DNA from: an uncultured Lentisphaeria bacterium
GTDB lineage: Bacteria; Verrucomicrobiota; Lentisphaeria; Victivallales; UBA1829
Direction of reading: 5' to 3'
Assembly: GCA_949282305.1 (NCBI GenBank)
Contig: CASDPB010000122.1
Span: 1-56,020 of the forward strand
DNA: 56,020 nucleotides
Part shown: positions 7,725 to 16,035 of the stretch, piece by piece
Numbering within the stretch: the stretch's first letter is position 1
Layout: the number at the start of each line of letters is the position of its first letter
The notes under the pieces: generated by a model
Databases searched by the model: none
Told to the model about the DNA's origin: nothing
Seen by the model: the letters and a program-made list of their open reading frames with translations, nothing else
Translations under genes and position numbers: made by a program

Positions 7725-9524
7725 TCAGAGCTTGCTCCAGACGGGTTTCATGGAGAAAATCTTGCGGATTGTCTCCGCATTGAACTTCGGAGTGCGGTCA
7801 TAGTTGTAGATGCCGTTCTGCTCCTGTTCGATGTCTGTAAGCTGTGTGTAGCAGTAGCCCGCCGCTTTCGGGTTCCGGACAATGCAGTCGGTAAGTTCCG
7901 CAATGCGTTTTTCCACTTCCTCCTGCGAGAGGGTTTCCTTGTTGTAGCCCCAGGAGTTGTCCGCATAAGGCTTGCGGTCTTCCGGGATGAAGCTGACTCC
8001 GCCGTATTCGTCCACGATGTAGGGCTGTCCGTGATACGCTTCCGCTTCGACTTCCGGCTGATACATGTAAACCGGCGACTGGTTCAGTGTGTTTGAAAGC
8101 TCTTTCTCTGTCTGGTGATAGGTATGCACCGTCCAGAGATCGGTTTTTGCATGGACGTAGCCGGATGTGTCGTTTACGGGGCGTGTGGGGTCCAGCGTGC
8201 GCGTGAGATCATAGATGTCGGCGATGATTCTCCGGTGTTCGTCCAGGTCATGGTATCCGTTGGTCTCGTTCAGCGGCGTCCATGCGATGATGGACGGATG
8301 GTTGATGTCGCGTTCGACAAGCGCCGTCCATTCCGCCATGTAGTCGCGGAAAGTCAGATTGTAATTCGGATGGGTTTTTCCGAATCCCTGCCAGAAGGAG
8401 ATTCCCCAGCTCGGATATTCCGCCCATGTGAGATAGCCGAGCCTGTCCGCCCAGTAGTGGAAACGTTCATCGAAAACCTTCTGGTGGAGACGCGCCCCGT
8501 TGAATCCGGCTTTCATGGAAAGTTCGATGTCATGCCTGAGCGCGTTGTCGTCGGGAGCTGTCCAGATGCCGTCTTCGTAAAACCCCTGGTCCAGCACGAA
8601 ACGCAGAAAGATCGGCTGATTGTTCAGGTAGCATTTACCGTCTTCGATATGAATTTTGCGGAGTCCCGCATAGGAGGAAACCTGGTCCAGGATATTTCCG
8701 TTTTCATCTTTCAGAACATAGCGGACGTCATAAAGGAACGGATGTTCCGTATCCCATGCCCGGGGATTTTCCAGTTTGAGCGTGACCATGCTGCCGTTTC
8801 CTGCGGCAACGGTCTCCGATGCGGCTTCCGCGCCGTTGTCCAGCAGGGTGACGGTGAGCCACAGACCGCGCCGTTCCTTGTGGAAAACCGGCAGGAAGGA
8901 GAATGCGCCGTTGTCGAAATCCGGGATGATGCGGCAGCTTTTCAAGGCATACGGAGAGACGGCTTCCATCCAGACCGTCTGCCAGATTCCGGTTGTTCTG
9001 GTATAGTTGCAGCCGCGGGACTTGAACGTGGGACACTGCTTGCCGAAAGGCTGAAGCCCGCTGCGGATATTGTCTTCCACCCGGATGACGAGATCATGCG
9101 CTTTTCCGGGTTCCGCCCTGCCGGTGAGGTCCACGGTGAAGGGCGAGGTACCGCCGGTATGCCTTCCCGCCTCCGTTCCGTCGAGATAGACGATCGTCTT
9201 GTAGTCGACTCCGCCGAAGTGAAGCAGGATTTTCCTGTTCGCCCATTCCGCGGGAATTTCGACTTTGCGGTGATACCATATCATTTCGATGAAATCTGTG
9301 AAGCCGACGCCGGAAAGACGGCTTTCCGGGCAGAACGGAACCGTGATCCTGCCTTCAAACGAGGTTGCTTTCCTCCATTCCCTTTCGTCGCCGCTGCGTG
9401 AGAAATCGAACGCATAGGTCCATTCTCCGTTGAGATTCAGCCAATCCGTCCGTTTAAACTGGGGCCTCGGATATTCATTTCTTGGTACCATAATTCTGTA
9501 AAACTCCTTGTTTTGGTGTTGCAT
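7725..9524 (-). CDS. Glycoside hydrolase family 2 (beta-galactosidase/beta-glucuronidase type)
   Basis: The 599-residue protein has the three-part GH2 layout: sugar-binding domain (about 20-180, 'LNLNGEWTYAFDF', 'ILLHFGGVDYKTIVYLDG'), immunoglobulin-like domain (about 185-285) and a TIM barrel (about 290-590). The acid/base Glu is in 'HPSIIAWTPLNETNG'; the nucleophile is probably the Glu of 'YIVDEYGGVSF'. No signal peptide is visible, so it acts inside the cell on imported oligosaccharides. It is shorter than LacZ (about 1000 residues) and near the compact GH2 size. Substrate cannot be told from sequence. AAGGAAAC lies directly upstream of the ATG. The divergent AraC gene across about 80 bp is its likely regulator. 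Confidence 0.9.
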   Translation of the reverse strand: MQHQNKEFYRIMVPRNEYPRPQFKRTDWLNLNGEWTYAFDFSRSGDEREWRKATSFEGRITVPFCPESRLSGVGFTDFIEMIWYHRKVEIPAEWANRKILLHFGGVDYKTIVYLDGTEAGRHTGGTSPFTVDLTGRAEPGKAHDLVIRVEDNIRSGLQPFGKQCPTFKSRGCNYTRTTGIWQTVWMEAVSPYALKSCRIIPDFDNGAFSFLPVFHKERRGLWLTVTLLDNGAEAASETVAAGNGSMVTLKLENPRAWDTEHPFLYDVRYVLKDENGNILDQVSSYAGLRKIHIEDGKCYLNNQPIFLRFVLDQGFYEDGIWTAPDDNALRHDIELSMKAGFNGARLHQKVFDERFHYWADRLGYLTWAEYPSWGISFWQGFGKTHPNYNLTFRDYMAEWTALVERDINHPSIIAWTPLNETNGYHDLDEHRRIIADIYDLTRTLDPTRPVNDTSGYVHAKTDLWTVHTYHQTEKELSNTLNQSPVYMYQPEVEAEAYHGQPYIVDEYGGVSFIPEDRKPYADNSWGYNKETLSQEEVEKRIAELTDCIVRNPKAAGYCYTQLTDIEQEQNGIYNYDRTPKFNAETIRKIFSMKPVWSKL

Positions 9525-9579
9525 TGTTTCCTTTTTCTTATAAATTATACTTCATGAAATGGAAATCTCCAATAGAGAT
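9524..9579. promoter_or_regulatory. Overlapping divergent promoters of the GH2 and araC genes
   Basis: Minus strand (GH2): TTGGAG (9572-9567), 17 bp, TATAAT (9549-9544). Plus strand (araC): TTGTTT (9524-9529), 16 bp, TATACT (9546-9551). The two -10 boxes overlap, so only one polymerase can bind at a time. A dyad ATCTC-CAATA-GAGAT (9565-9579) covers the GH2 -35 and is a candidate AraC operator. Confidence 0.5.
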
Positions 9580-9606
9580 AAAATCATAAACATGAGGATT
9601 ATGATC

Positions 9607-10437
9607 ATGTGCGCATGGAAAGAGACATTTTTTTCAATGCCGATGCCGCCGAAAGACGCTCCGCTGAAGCTTCTGCTGGCAGGATTCACGCATAAAGACG
9701 CCTCTTACCGGATTGTGCGGAACGGGCTGGACGACATCTATGTTCTGGAATATGTCATCAGCGGCAAAGGGCATCTCCACTGGGGGGATAAGTACTATAC
9801 GCCGACGGCGGGGGACGTCTATCTGCTTCAGCCTCATGTCAGCCATGAATATTATTCCGATCCCGCCGATCCCTGGGAGAAGATCTGGTTCAACCTGAGC
9901 GGTCCGCTGATGGACGCCCTGTGCGACGCCTACCGTCTGCACGGCGTCGTCTACTTTCATCACTGCCGTCTGGAAAAAGAGTTTCTGGATACCGCGGAAC
10001 TGCTTCGGCGGCAGGAACGGAATTTTTATCAGAAGTTCGCGCTCCGGATTCACCGCATCATATCTCTGATCGACCTCTGGCGCAGAGAGCATCCCGAGGT
10101 CAGGAAATCACCGGAGGGAGTCCGCCTGAAAGAGTATCTTGACGCAAACTGGCAGGAGGACATTTCCCTGAACAGACTTGCCGCGCTGATCCGCAGGTCT
10201 CCCGCGCAGACGCTGCGCATTTTTCAGAAGGACTGGAACTGCTCTCCCTACGCCTATCTGCAGGAACAGCGTTCCTTTCTGGCTCGCCAGTATCTGGAGA
10301 ACTCGGATTATCCGGTCAAGATTCTGGCTTCGATGCTGGGCTTCCATGACGAATTCTATTTCTCGAACTGGTTCAAGGGCAAAAATGGAATCTCCCCGTC
10401 CGCCTACAGAAAGAGATTCCGCGAAAGCCGGCTGTAA
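9607..10437 (+). CDS. AraC-family transcriptional regulator
   Basis: An N-terminal cupin-type ligand domain ('YVLEYVISGKGHLHWGDKYY', 'AGDVYLLQPHVSHEYY', the usual G-x-x-x-L-x-P-x-x-x-H pattern) is followed by a C-terminal AraC DNA-binding domain with two HTH motifs ('ISLNRLAALIRRSPAQTLRI' and 'VKILASMLGFHDEFYFSNWF'). It probably controls the divergent GH2 gene. In-frame starts exist at 9559, 9592, 9601 and 9607. I prefer 9607 because GAGGA at 9594-9598 is well placed and the predicted TSS is near 9558, which would make the 9559 start leaderless. It ends 1 bp before the convergent MarC gene, with no terminator between them. Confidence 0.9.
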   Translation: MCAWKETFFSMPMPPKDAPLKLLLAGFTHKDASYRIVRNGLDDIYVLEYVISGKGHLHWGDKYYTPTAGDVYLLQPHVSHEYYSDPADPWEKIWFNLSGPLMDALCDAYRLHGVVYFHHCRLEKEFLDTAELLRRQERNFYQKFALRIHRIISLIDLWRREHPEVRKSPEGVRLKEYLDANWQEDISLNRLAALIRRSPAQTLRIFQKDWNCSPYAYLQEQRSFLARQYLENSDYPVKILASMLGFHDEFYFSNWFKGKNGISPSAYRKRFRESRL

Positions 10438-10438
10438 A

Positions 10439-11041
10439 TCATTTCAGGTGGAATGCAAGTTTGATTCCCTTGATCATCATCTCGAACGCCATGGTGGTAA
10501 GCAGAAGCCCCATCAGCGATTCCAGCGCGGACAACGCCTTGACTCCGAGAAACCTGCACGCATAGCGGCCGCTCATGAGAATCAGGGCGCATGCCCCCCA
10601 TGCCGCAATCAGGGCGGCGCTTCCGGACAGGGCGGCTTCCATCCCGCCTTTGCCTCCGACAATAATCGCCGTGGACATTGCGGCGGGACCTGCAAACAGG
10701 GGAATGGCGAGCGGAACTATGAACGGTTCCTTCACGGGAGACGCCGGAGAGTCCGCATCCTTTGCCGCCGAAGAGAACACCAGTTTGATTGCGATCATGA
10801 ACAGGATGATTCCCCCGGACAGTTCAAGGGATGCCTGTGTCAGATGCAGGTATTTCAGAATTGCGCCTCCGCAAAACAGGAAGAGCAGCAGAGCGCCCAG
10901 GGCGATCAGGGATTCCCGGATGACGATCACACGGTATCTTTCCGCGGTGACTCCATCCAGCTCTGCAATGAAGACCGGCAGATTGCCGAGCGGATTCATG
11001 ACGAGAAAAAACAAAATCAATGTGGAAACAAAACCTTCCAT
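10439..11041 (-). CDS. MarC/UPF0056-family inner-membrane protein
   Basis: The 200-residue protein has six predicted helices in the MarC arrangement: 'FVSTLILFFLVMNPLGNLPVF' at the start (here with the conserved NPLGNLP), then 'LIALGALLLFLFCGGAILKY', 'LSGGIILFMIAIKLVF', 'PLAIPLFAGPAAMSTAII' and two more. The N-P-x-G and P-L-A-x-P-x-x-x-G-P motifs identify the family. MarC proteins were once linked to multiple-antibiotic resistance but their transport role is unproven. The start at 11041 has a GGGGG-type ribosome site; longer in-frame starts lack one. Confidence 0.9.
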   Translation of the reverse strand: MEGFVSTLILFFLVMNPLGNLPVFIAELDGVTAERYRVIVIRESLIALGALLLFLFCGGAILKYLHLTQASLELSGGIILFMIAIKLVFSSAAKDADSPASPVKEPFIVPLAIPLFAGPAAMSTAIIVGGKGGMEAALSGSAALIAAWGACALILMSGRYACRFLGVKALSALESLMGLLLTTMAFEMMIKGIKLAFHLK

Positions 11042-11060
11042 AAGCGCCCCCTTTTCCGTT

Positions 11061-11185
11061 ACCATAACACGAAATGCCGATTTTGCAAACCCGCAGCGGC
11101 AGGAAACTGTTTTCCGGACGGATGACTTTCCGGGATTTTCCGTTTGGTTTATGGAAAAATTGCTTTTCAGGAGTATATTACTCCT
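11061..11185. promoter_or_regulatory. marC promoter and palindrome in the marC/proB gap
   Basis: Minus strand: TTGCAA (11088-11083), 16 bp, TATGGT (11066-11061) can drive the MarC gene. Farther on, AGGAGTA-TAT-TACTCCT (11169-11185) is a perfect 7-bp-arm palindrome followed by TTTT, upstream of proB. It could be an operator or a small attenuator. I see no convincing -35/-10 pair for proB. Confidence 0.35.
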
Positions 11186-11240
11186 TTTATCTGTAGATGC
11201 TTCTTTCAAGTAATTTGATGATAATCAACGGGAATATGAG

Positions 11241-12374
11241 ATGAATACGGAAAATGTCGAATTGAGAAAGAATCTGATCCGGAATTGCCATCGGATTGTG
11301 GTCAAGGCGGGAACCCGTCTCCTGACTGATCCCGAATCGTTGCCCGTTCTGATCGGGCAGATCAAAATGATCCGGGACGCGGGGAAACAGGTCATCCTCG
11401 TTTCTTCCGGCGCGGTCGGGATCGGAATGAAAAGCCTGAAACTCACGAAACGTCCCCGCAGACTTTCCGAAGTGCAGGCATTGGCGGCACTGGGGCAGGG
11501 CAAGCTCATGGCGATGTATGAGGAGGAATGTGAAAAACTCGGCTTTCGCTGTGCACAGATTCTGCTGACGGCGGATGACCTGCGTTCGCGTGAACGGCAC
11601 CTCAATGCCCTGAACTGCATTGAAACACTGCTTTCCCAGGACATTCTGCCGATCATCAATGAAAACGATCCCGTGTCCGTCGATGAACTCAAATTCGGAG
11701 ACAACGACATTCTTGCCTCGCTCCTGGCGTCCATGACCCGCGCGGATCTGACGATTATTCTCACCACGGTGGACGGACTCAAGAAACCGAATGAAGACGG
11801 TTCGCTCGGAGATCGCATTTCCGTAGTGCGGGGCATCACGGACACGCAGCGTGCGATGGCGACCGGAACCGACGACGGCAATATGTCGATCGGCGGAATG
11901 ACCTCCAAGCTCAAAGCCGCCGATACGCTCAATTCCGCCGGTGAGGCTCTGTGGCTGGCGTCCGGGCGTGAACCGGATATTCTCAGACGTATTTTCAACG
12001 GTGAGGACGTCGGCACGATCTTCCTGCCGGCGAATGCAAAAAAGAAAATGGAGTCCAAGAAGCGCTGGCTCTCGACTTTTTCCCGTCCGAAGGGAAAACT
12101 TGTAATTGATGACGGCGCTGTGGCGGCGCTCAGGAAGAAAGGGTGCAGTCTGCTGGCGTCCGGCATTTTTGCCGTGAACGGGGAATTTGAACGAGGAGAC
12201 GTGCTCGAAATCGTGTCCGGTTCCAATACGCTGATAGCAAAGGGACTGACAAACTTTTCCGCGGCAGAGTGCCGTCTGCTGATGGGACACAAATCTTTTG
12301 AAAATCATCAGATTCTGCGCTATGATGCGGATGATGAAGTGATTCATCGCAATAACATGTATGTGGTAAAATGA
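11241..12374 (+). CDS. proB: Glutamate 5-kinase
   Basis: This enzyme phosphorylates L-glutamate to gamma-glutamyl phosphate, the first step of proline synthesis. Residues about 15-265 are the amino-acid kinase domain: 'VVKAGTRLL', 'VILVSSGAVGIGMKS' (51-65), 'INENDPVSVDELKFGDND' (139-156) and 'ILTTVDGL'. Residues about 285-370 are the C-terminal PUA domain ('GKLVIDDGAVAAL', 'RGDVLEIV'). Length 377 is normal. No proA (gamma-glutamyl phosphate reductase) is next to it. The gene overlaps miaB by 4 bp (ATGA), so the two are translationally coupled although functionally unrelated. Confidence 0.95.
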   Translation: MNTENVELRKNLIRNCHRIVVKAGTRLLTDPESLPVLIGQIKMIRDAGKQVILVSSGAVGIGMKSLKLTKRPRRLSEVQALAALGQGKLMAMYEEECEKLGFRCAQILLTADDLRSRERHLNALNCIETLLSQDILPIINENDPVSVDELKFGDNDILASLLASMTRADLTIILTTVDGLKKPNEDGSLGDRISVVRGITDTQRAMATGTDDGNMSIGGMTSKLKAADTLNSAGEALWLASGREPDILRRIFNGEDVGTIFLPANAKKKMESKKRWLSTFSRPKGKLVIDDGAVAALRKKGCSLLASGIFAVNGEFERGDVLEIVSGSNTLIAKGLTNFSAAECRLLMGHKSFENHQILRYDADDEVIHRNNMYVVK

Positions 12375-13738
12375 ACGTTTATATCAAGACCTACGGCTGT
12401 CAGATGAACGAGCGCGACTCCGAGTCCGCCGCCGCCATGCTGGTTTCCGCCGGACATCATATCGTAAATTCCGAGCAGGATGCCGACATCATCATCCTGA
12501 ATACGTGCAGCGTCCGCGAACAGGCGGAACGCAAGGCGATCGGCAAGCTCGGCATCCTCAAGAAGCTGAAGCGCGAGCATCCGCACATGATCTTCGGAAT
12601 CATGGGCTGCATGGCGCAGAGCCGGGGGGAGGAACTGCTGAAATCCGTCGAACATCTCGATTTTGCGGTCGGAACGGACAACATTCATGCAATTCCGGAA
12701 ATCGTCGGGGAAATTATCAGGGAAAAGCATAAAATCCGCCGCGATGACCGCAAGGGCGCGGATACGCCGGGAATTGATGCGCACCGCGTGAATGTGGACG
12801 CCGGACAGTTCAATGCGTTCATCTCGATTTCACGCGGTTGCAACCGTTACTGCTCCTACTGCATTGTGCCGTATGTGCGCGGACCCGAACGCAGCAGAAG
12901 CATGGACGGCATTGTGGCGGAAGCCGCGGAACTGGCGAAACACGGAATCAGGGAAATCATGCTGCTGGGACAGAATGTTGCCGCATACGGACTTGACGGA
13001 GTGCCGCCGCCGATTGCGGATGACAATTCCCCGTTCGCCGAACTGCTGGAGCGGATTTCCGCCATCGACGGCATCCACAGAATCCGTTTCACTTCGCCGC
13101 ATCCGGCATTTTTCAACAGAAAACTGATTGAGACGATTGCGCGTCTGCCGAAAGTCTGCAAGTGCATTCACCTGCCGCTGCAGTCGGGTTCGGACCGGAT
13201 TCTGAAACGGATGAACAGACCTTATGATTCCGCTCATTACATGAACATCGTCAACCGTCTGCGCGCACTGGTGCCGAGAATCAATTTCTCCACGGACATC
13301 ATCGTCGGTTTTCCCGGCGAGACGGAGGAGGATTTTGAAGCGACGCGCAGGATCATGCGCGAAGTGGCTTATGACAATGCGTTCATCTTCAAATATTCTC
13401 CCCGCAAAGGCACGGTTTCCTCCAGGATGAAGGACGATGTCCCGCAGGAGGAGAAGGAGAGGCGCAATGACGTGCTTCTGAAAGACCTTGCCGCAATCAA
13501 TGAGTTCAAGAACAATGAACTCGTCGGGCAGACCTTTGAAGTTCTTGCAGAGGGACCGAGCAAGCGCAACTCCGCGCGCTGGTCCGGCAGAACCGATACG
13601 TTCAAACTTGTGGTGTTCACTCCCCCCGACGGACTCAGGCCCGGCGATTTCATTCATGTGAGGATCGAGCGTGCCACCCCGATGACACTTTACGGGACAG
13701 TTTGTTCTCAGAGTGATGTTGCCGGAAGGACATCGTAA
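12371..13738 (+). CDS. miaB: tRNA-2-methylthio-N6-dimethylallyladenosine synthase (MiaB)
   Basis: This radical-SAM enzyme adds a methylthio group to isopentenyl-A37 of tRNAs reading UNN codons. The N-terminal UPF0004 domain carries the auxiliary [4Fe-4S] cysteines C10 ('KTYGCQMNERDSE'), C46 ('NTCSVREQAE') and C80 ('GIMGCMAQ'). The radical-SAM motif is C157-x3-C161-x2-C164 in 'SRGCNRYCSYCIVPYVRGPE'. The C-terminal about 60 residues form a TRAM domain. The QMNERDSE motif separates MiaB from RimO and MtaB. Length 455 is typical. The start codon overlaps the proB stop. Confidence 0.95.
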   Translation: MNVYIKTYGCQMNERDSESAAAMLVSAGHHIVNSEQDADIIILNTCSVREQAERKAIGKLGILKKLKREHPHMIFGIMGCMAQSRGEELLKSVEHLDFAVGTDNIHAIPEIVGEIIREKHKIRRDDRKGADTPGIDAHRVNVDAGQFNAFISISRGCNRYCSYCIVPYVRGPERSRSMDGIVAEAAELAKHGIREIMLLGQNVAAYGLDGVPPPIADDNSPFAELLERISAIDGIHRIRFTSPHPAFFNRKLIETIARLPKVCKCIHLPLQSGSDRILKRMNRPYDSAHYMNIVNRLRALVPRINFSTDIIVGFPGETEEDFEATRRIMREVAYDNAFIFKYSPRKGTVSSRMKDDVPQEEKERRNDVLLKDLAAINEFKNNELVGQTFEVLAEGPSKRNSARWSGRTDTFKLVVFTPPDGLRPGDFIHVRIERATPMTLYGTVCSQSDVAGRTS

Positions 13739-13788
13739 CGTCTGCGGCTGAAGAGGGCATCTGTCTGCCGGGGAAGGGGGAAAATGTA

Positions 13789-13816
13789 AAAAGCCGGAAC
13801 TCGGATTCCGGCTTTT
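13789..13816. terminator. Bidirectional rho-independent terminator
   Basis: AAAAGCCGGAA (13789-13799) pairs with TTCCGGCTTTT (13806-13816) across a 6-base loop, giving a T-run on both strands. It separates the convergent miaB (ends 13738) and the gene ending at 13824. Confidence 0.8.
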
Positions 13817-13823
13817 GTGTTTC

Positions 13824-14447
13824 TTACTTCTGTTTTTCAAAATGTTCCATGGGCGGAGGGCCTTTTCTTTTCTCCCGATGCGGACGGAGCTTGCGGCGTT
13901 CGGACTTCGGGGTGCACATCCATTTCAGGCGCATCTGGATCATTTTCTCCGCGTCCTTCTGATTTCGTTCATAATGTTCCTTGAGCCTCTGCAAATGCTT
14001 TTCCGCAGTCTTAAGCTGTTCTTCCGCATCGCGGATATTCCGTTTGGTGAATTCCAGGCGCTTGGCGAACTGGACGCGGATTGCGGCTTCCAGCTCTTTT
14101 TTGATCTGTGCCTTTTCCTCTTCCGTCTCAGCCGCCAGATATTTGTCGCTCAGCGCGGAAACCCGCTTGTCTTCCTCCGGGCGGTATTTCCGGAAAAGCT
14201 CCTGCATTCTTTTTTTGAGTTCGGGGAACTTCTTTTCCCGAATCAGTTTTGCAAGCTCGTCACGTTCCGCCTGTGTCAGTTTTTCCATGAAATAATCGTG
14301 GGGGCTTTTCATCCTCGGCGGAGGAGGCGGCCCCGGCGGCATATCCTCCGAAGGAATATGGGCTTTCTGCGGAGGCTCCTGAGCCGTCATGACGGCGGCG
14401 CTCAGCAGAAAGACGGCAGAAAGAAAAATCCTCAGTTTTTTACTCAT
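13824..14447 (-). CDS. Exported coiled-coil protein, Spy/ZraP-like
   Basis: A signal peptide (residues 1-22, MSKKLRIFLSAVFLLSAAVMTA) is followed by a Pro-rich linker (PPGPPPPP) and about 150 residues of charged helix. The phrase 'LTQAERDELAKLIREKKF' resembles the LTxxQ-type repeat of periplasmic Spy/CpxP/ZraP/CnrX proteins, which act as chaperones or metal sensors. The rest ('FRKYRPEEDKRVSALSDK', 'NIRDAEEQLKTAEKHLQRLK') is probable coiled coil; the tail is basic. It is the last gene of the operon that starts with an ECF sigma factor and anti-sigma factor, so it is probably an output of that envelope-stress system (inference). GGAAC precedes the ATG. 207 residues. Confidence 0.7.
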   Translation of the reverse strand: MSKKLRIFLSAVFLLSAAVMTAQEPPQKAHIPSEDMPPGPPPPPRMKSPHDYFMEKLTQAERDELAKLIREKKFPELKKRMQELFRKYRPEEDKRVSALSDKYLAAETEEEKAQIKKELEAAIRVQFAKRLEFTKRNIRDAEEQLKTAEKHLQRLKEHYERNQKDAEKMIQMRLKWMCTPKSERRKLRPHREKRKGPPPMEHFEKQK

Positions 14448-14460
14448 TACGGTGTTCCTT

Positions 14461-14895
14461 TCAAGGTGTCTGTTCCTGGGTTTCAGATTTTGTTTCGGAG
14501 ACGGTCTGCCGGGTTCCGGCGGTCTTTGCCTGCCTTGCCCCGCTGACGGGAACCGCTTCTCCGTTGATGACTCTGGAAGAAGTGCTGTCCGGATCAAGAA
14601 GCGGCTTCGCCACCGCCGGAGCCTGATAAGTTCGTGAAGTCCCTGTCTGCTTTGACCGATACGAGGGGGACTGCCGGTTGGTGCTGTCATAAGTCCTGGT
14701 CGTTGACGGTGTTTTCAATGACGACGCCGGCGGCATTGTGACCTTGCCGGGGGTATAGGAGGTGGAACGTTGCGAAAACGTGCGGAAATTCCCCGGGCGG
14801 GAAGAAAGCAGCGCCCCATGTGTCCCTGCGGCCTGAGCTGGACTCCCCGCGCAGAGGAACATCAGCAGGACAGCCGGAAAAAGGGTTTTGTTCAT
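14461..14895 (-). CDS. Exported Ser/Thr-rich protein of the sigma-factor operon
   Basis: The signal peptide MNKTLFPAVLLMFLCAGSPAQA is followed by about 120 residues of low complexity, rich in Ser, Thr, Pro, Arg and Tyr ('SRPGNFRTFSQRSTSYTPG', 'STTRTYDSTNRQSPSYRSK'), with almost no hydrophobic core, so it is probably disordered in the periplasm or on the surface. I recognise no family. The start overlaps the anti-sigma stop (ATGA) and has GGAGG upstream. It lies 13 bp before the Spy-like gene. 144 residues. Confidence 0.65.
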   Translation of the reverse strand: MNKTLFPAVLLMFLCAGSPAQAAGTHGALLSSRPGNFRTFSQRSTSYTPGKVTMPPASSLKTPSTTRTYDSTNRQSPSYRSKQTGTSRTYQAPAVAKPLLDPDSTSSRVINGEAVPVSGARQAKTAGTRQTVSETKSETQEQTP

Positions 14896-15368
14896 ATGCT
14901 GCCTCCGTTTTTCTGGGCGGTTTCCATGATCGAAGAGAGCACCGTCATGCTGAGGAGCTTGTCCGAGGTCTGCTCCAGCTGGGAAGTCAAAGCCAGCAGA
15001 TCGGAGTCCAGAGAATCCATTCCGCTGTATGCCTCCGGCATGTTGACCGGTGTCGCCATCTTTGTCTGCGGGATTCCGGGAAGCGCGGTATAGGCGATTC
15101 CGAAACAGATGAAAACTGCCGCCGCGGCAGGCATCCAGATGTATTTCAAACGGAAGCGTCTCTGCTTTTTGTGCAGTGCCGACGCCGCATAGTTTCTGAT
15201 GTTGGCAGAGAGCAGTTCCGGCACCTCCGGCAGAACAGAACCGTTTTTCACCGCTTCCCATGCGGAACGGGCGGCGGCGCATTCCGGGCATTCCGCGAGA
15301 TGTCCGCGAAGTTCCTGCGAGTCTTTCCCATCAAGGAAATCCATTCTGTAATCCCTGCATTTCTTCAT
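14892..15368 (-). CDS. Membrane anti-sigma factor with zinc-finger (ZAS/zf-HC2) domain
   Basis: The motif H23-x3-C27-x2-C30 ('LRGHLAECPECAAARSAW') is the zinc-binding ZAS signature of anti-sigma factors that hold ECF sigma factors. One transmembrane helix spans about residues 76-97 ('YIWMPAAAAVFICFGIAYTALPG'). The C-terminal about 60 residues lie outside and contain a short helical segment. The start at 15368 overlaps the stop of the sigma-factor gene by 4 bp, which gives matched amounts of both proteins. 158 residues. Release probably depends on cleavage or a change of the external part, but no protease is encoded next to it. Confidence 0.85.
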   Translation of the reverse strand: MKKCRDYRMDFLDGKDSQELRGHLAECPECAAARSAWEAVKNGSVLPEVPELLSANIRNYAASALHKKQRRFRLKYIWMPAAAAVFICFGIAYTALPGIPQTKMATPVNMPEAYSGMDSLDSDLLALTSQLEQTSDKLLSMTVLSSIMETAQKNGGSI

Positions 15369-15952
15369 TTTGCGCCTCCTTGTTTTTCCGACCAGTCTTT
15401 CAAAGCCTTCCGCATATTCTTCAACGCATACTGCATTCTGGCGAGCACAGTATTGATCGAACATTTCTGTATCTCCGCAATCTCCTTGAAGGGCACATCA
15501 TCGCGCCGCATCAGAAAAACCTCCCGCAGTTCCGGCGACAGCGAGTCGATCGCCGCGTCAATCGCTTTGGAGAGTTCCTCCCGGTGAAGTTCGCGCCACG
15601 GTTCGCTTGCCGGCGCCGCGATTTCATGCGGAGACTCCTCCTCGTCCAGGCTGATTTCCGTTTCTCCCGCGCGTGCGTTTCTGCGGAATCCGTCCACTGC
15701 AATATTGTGGGCAATCCGGATCAGCCACGCAAGGAACATCTGCTTGTGTTCATATTTCGGCAGATTGTCAACCGCCTTGATCCAGGTCTGCTGAAATATG
15801 TCGTCCGGCGACACCGCGCTTCCCGCCAGCATCTTGTTCAGATAAGCGTAAAGCTGGCGTTTGTAGCGTTCGTAAAGGGTGTTGAAATCCTCCGGGTTTC
15901 CCGCTAGATACCCTTTAATCAGCATTTCGTCGTTGATCCGCTTGTCATCCAT
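15365..15952 (-). CDS. RNA polymerase ECF sigma factor
   Basis: Region 2 is clear: 'EDFNTLYERYKRQLYAYLNK', 'PDDIFQQTWIKAVDNLPKY' (the DxxQ/ET region 2.2-2.3) and 'LAWLIRIAHNIAVDGFRR' (2.4). Region 4 is an HTH: 'LSPELREVFLMRRDDVPFKE' and 'IAEIQKCSINTVLARMQYAL'. Length 195 is typical of ECF factors. It heads a four-gene operon with its zinc-finger anti-sigma factor and two exported proteins, all joined by 4-bp overlaps or gaps under 20 bp. It probably directs its own operon, but I cannot pick out a bipartite ECF promoter upstream with confidence. Confidence 0.92.
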   Translation of the reverse strand: MDDKRINDEMLIKGYLAGNPEDFNTLYERYKRQLYAYLNKMLAGSAVSPDDIFQQTWIKAVDNLPKYEHKQMFLAWLIRIAHNIAVDGFRRNARAGETEISLDEEESPHEIAAPASEPWRELHREELSKAIDAAIDSLSPELREVFLMRRDDVPFKEIAEIQKCSINTVLARMQYALKNMRKALKDWSEKQGGAK

Positions 15953-16035
15953 GTTCCCTGCTTTTGTTTCAGTAAACGGATTGCTCTTCCCGTTTATTGT
16001 GCTGAAAAATATTTTTTTATGAAAAACTTGTCATT

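Noticed and set aside
6485-7783. 432-codon open frame on the plus strand
   Set aside because: Shadow of the esterase gene; no recognisable domain, and it runs through the esterase promoter.
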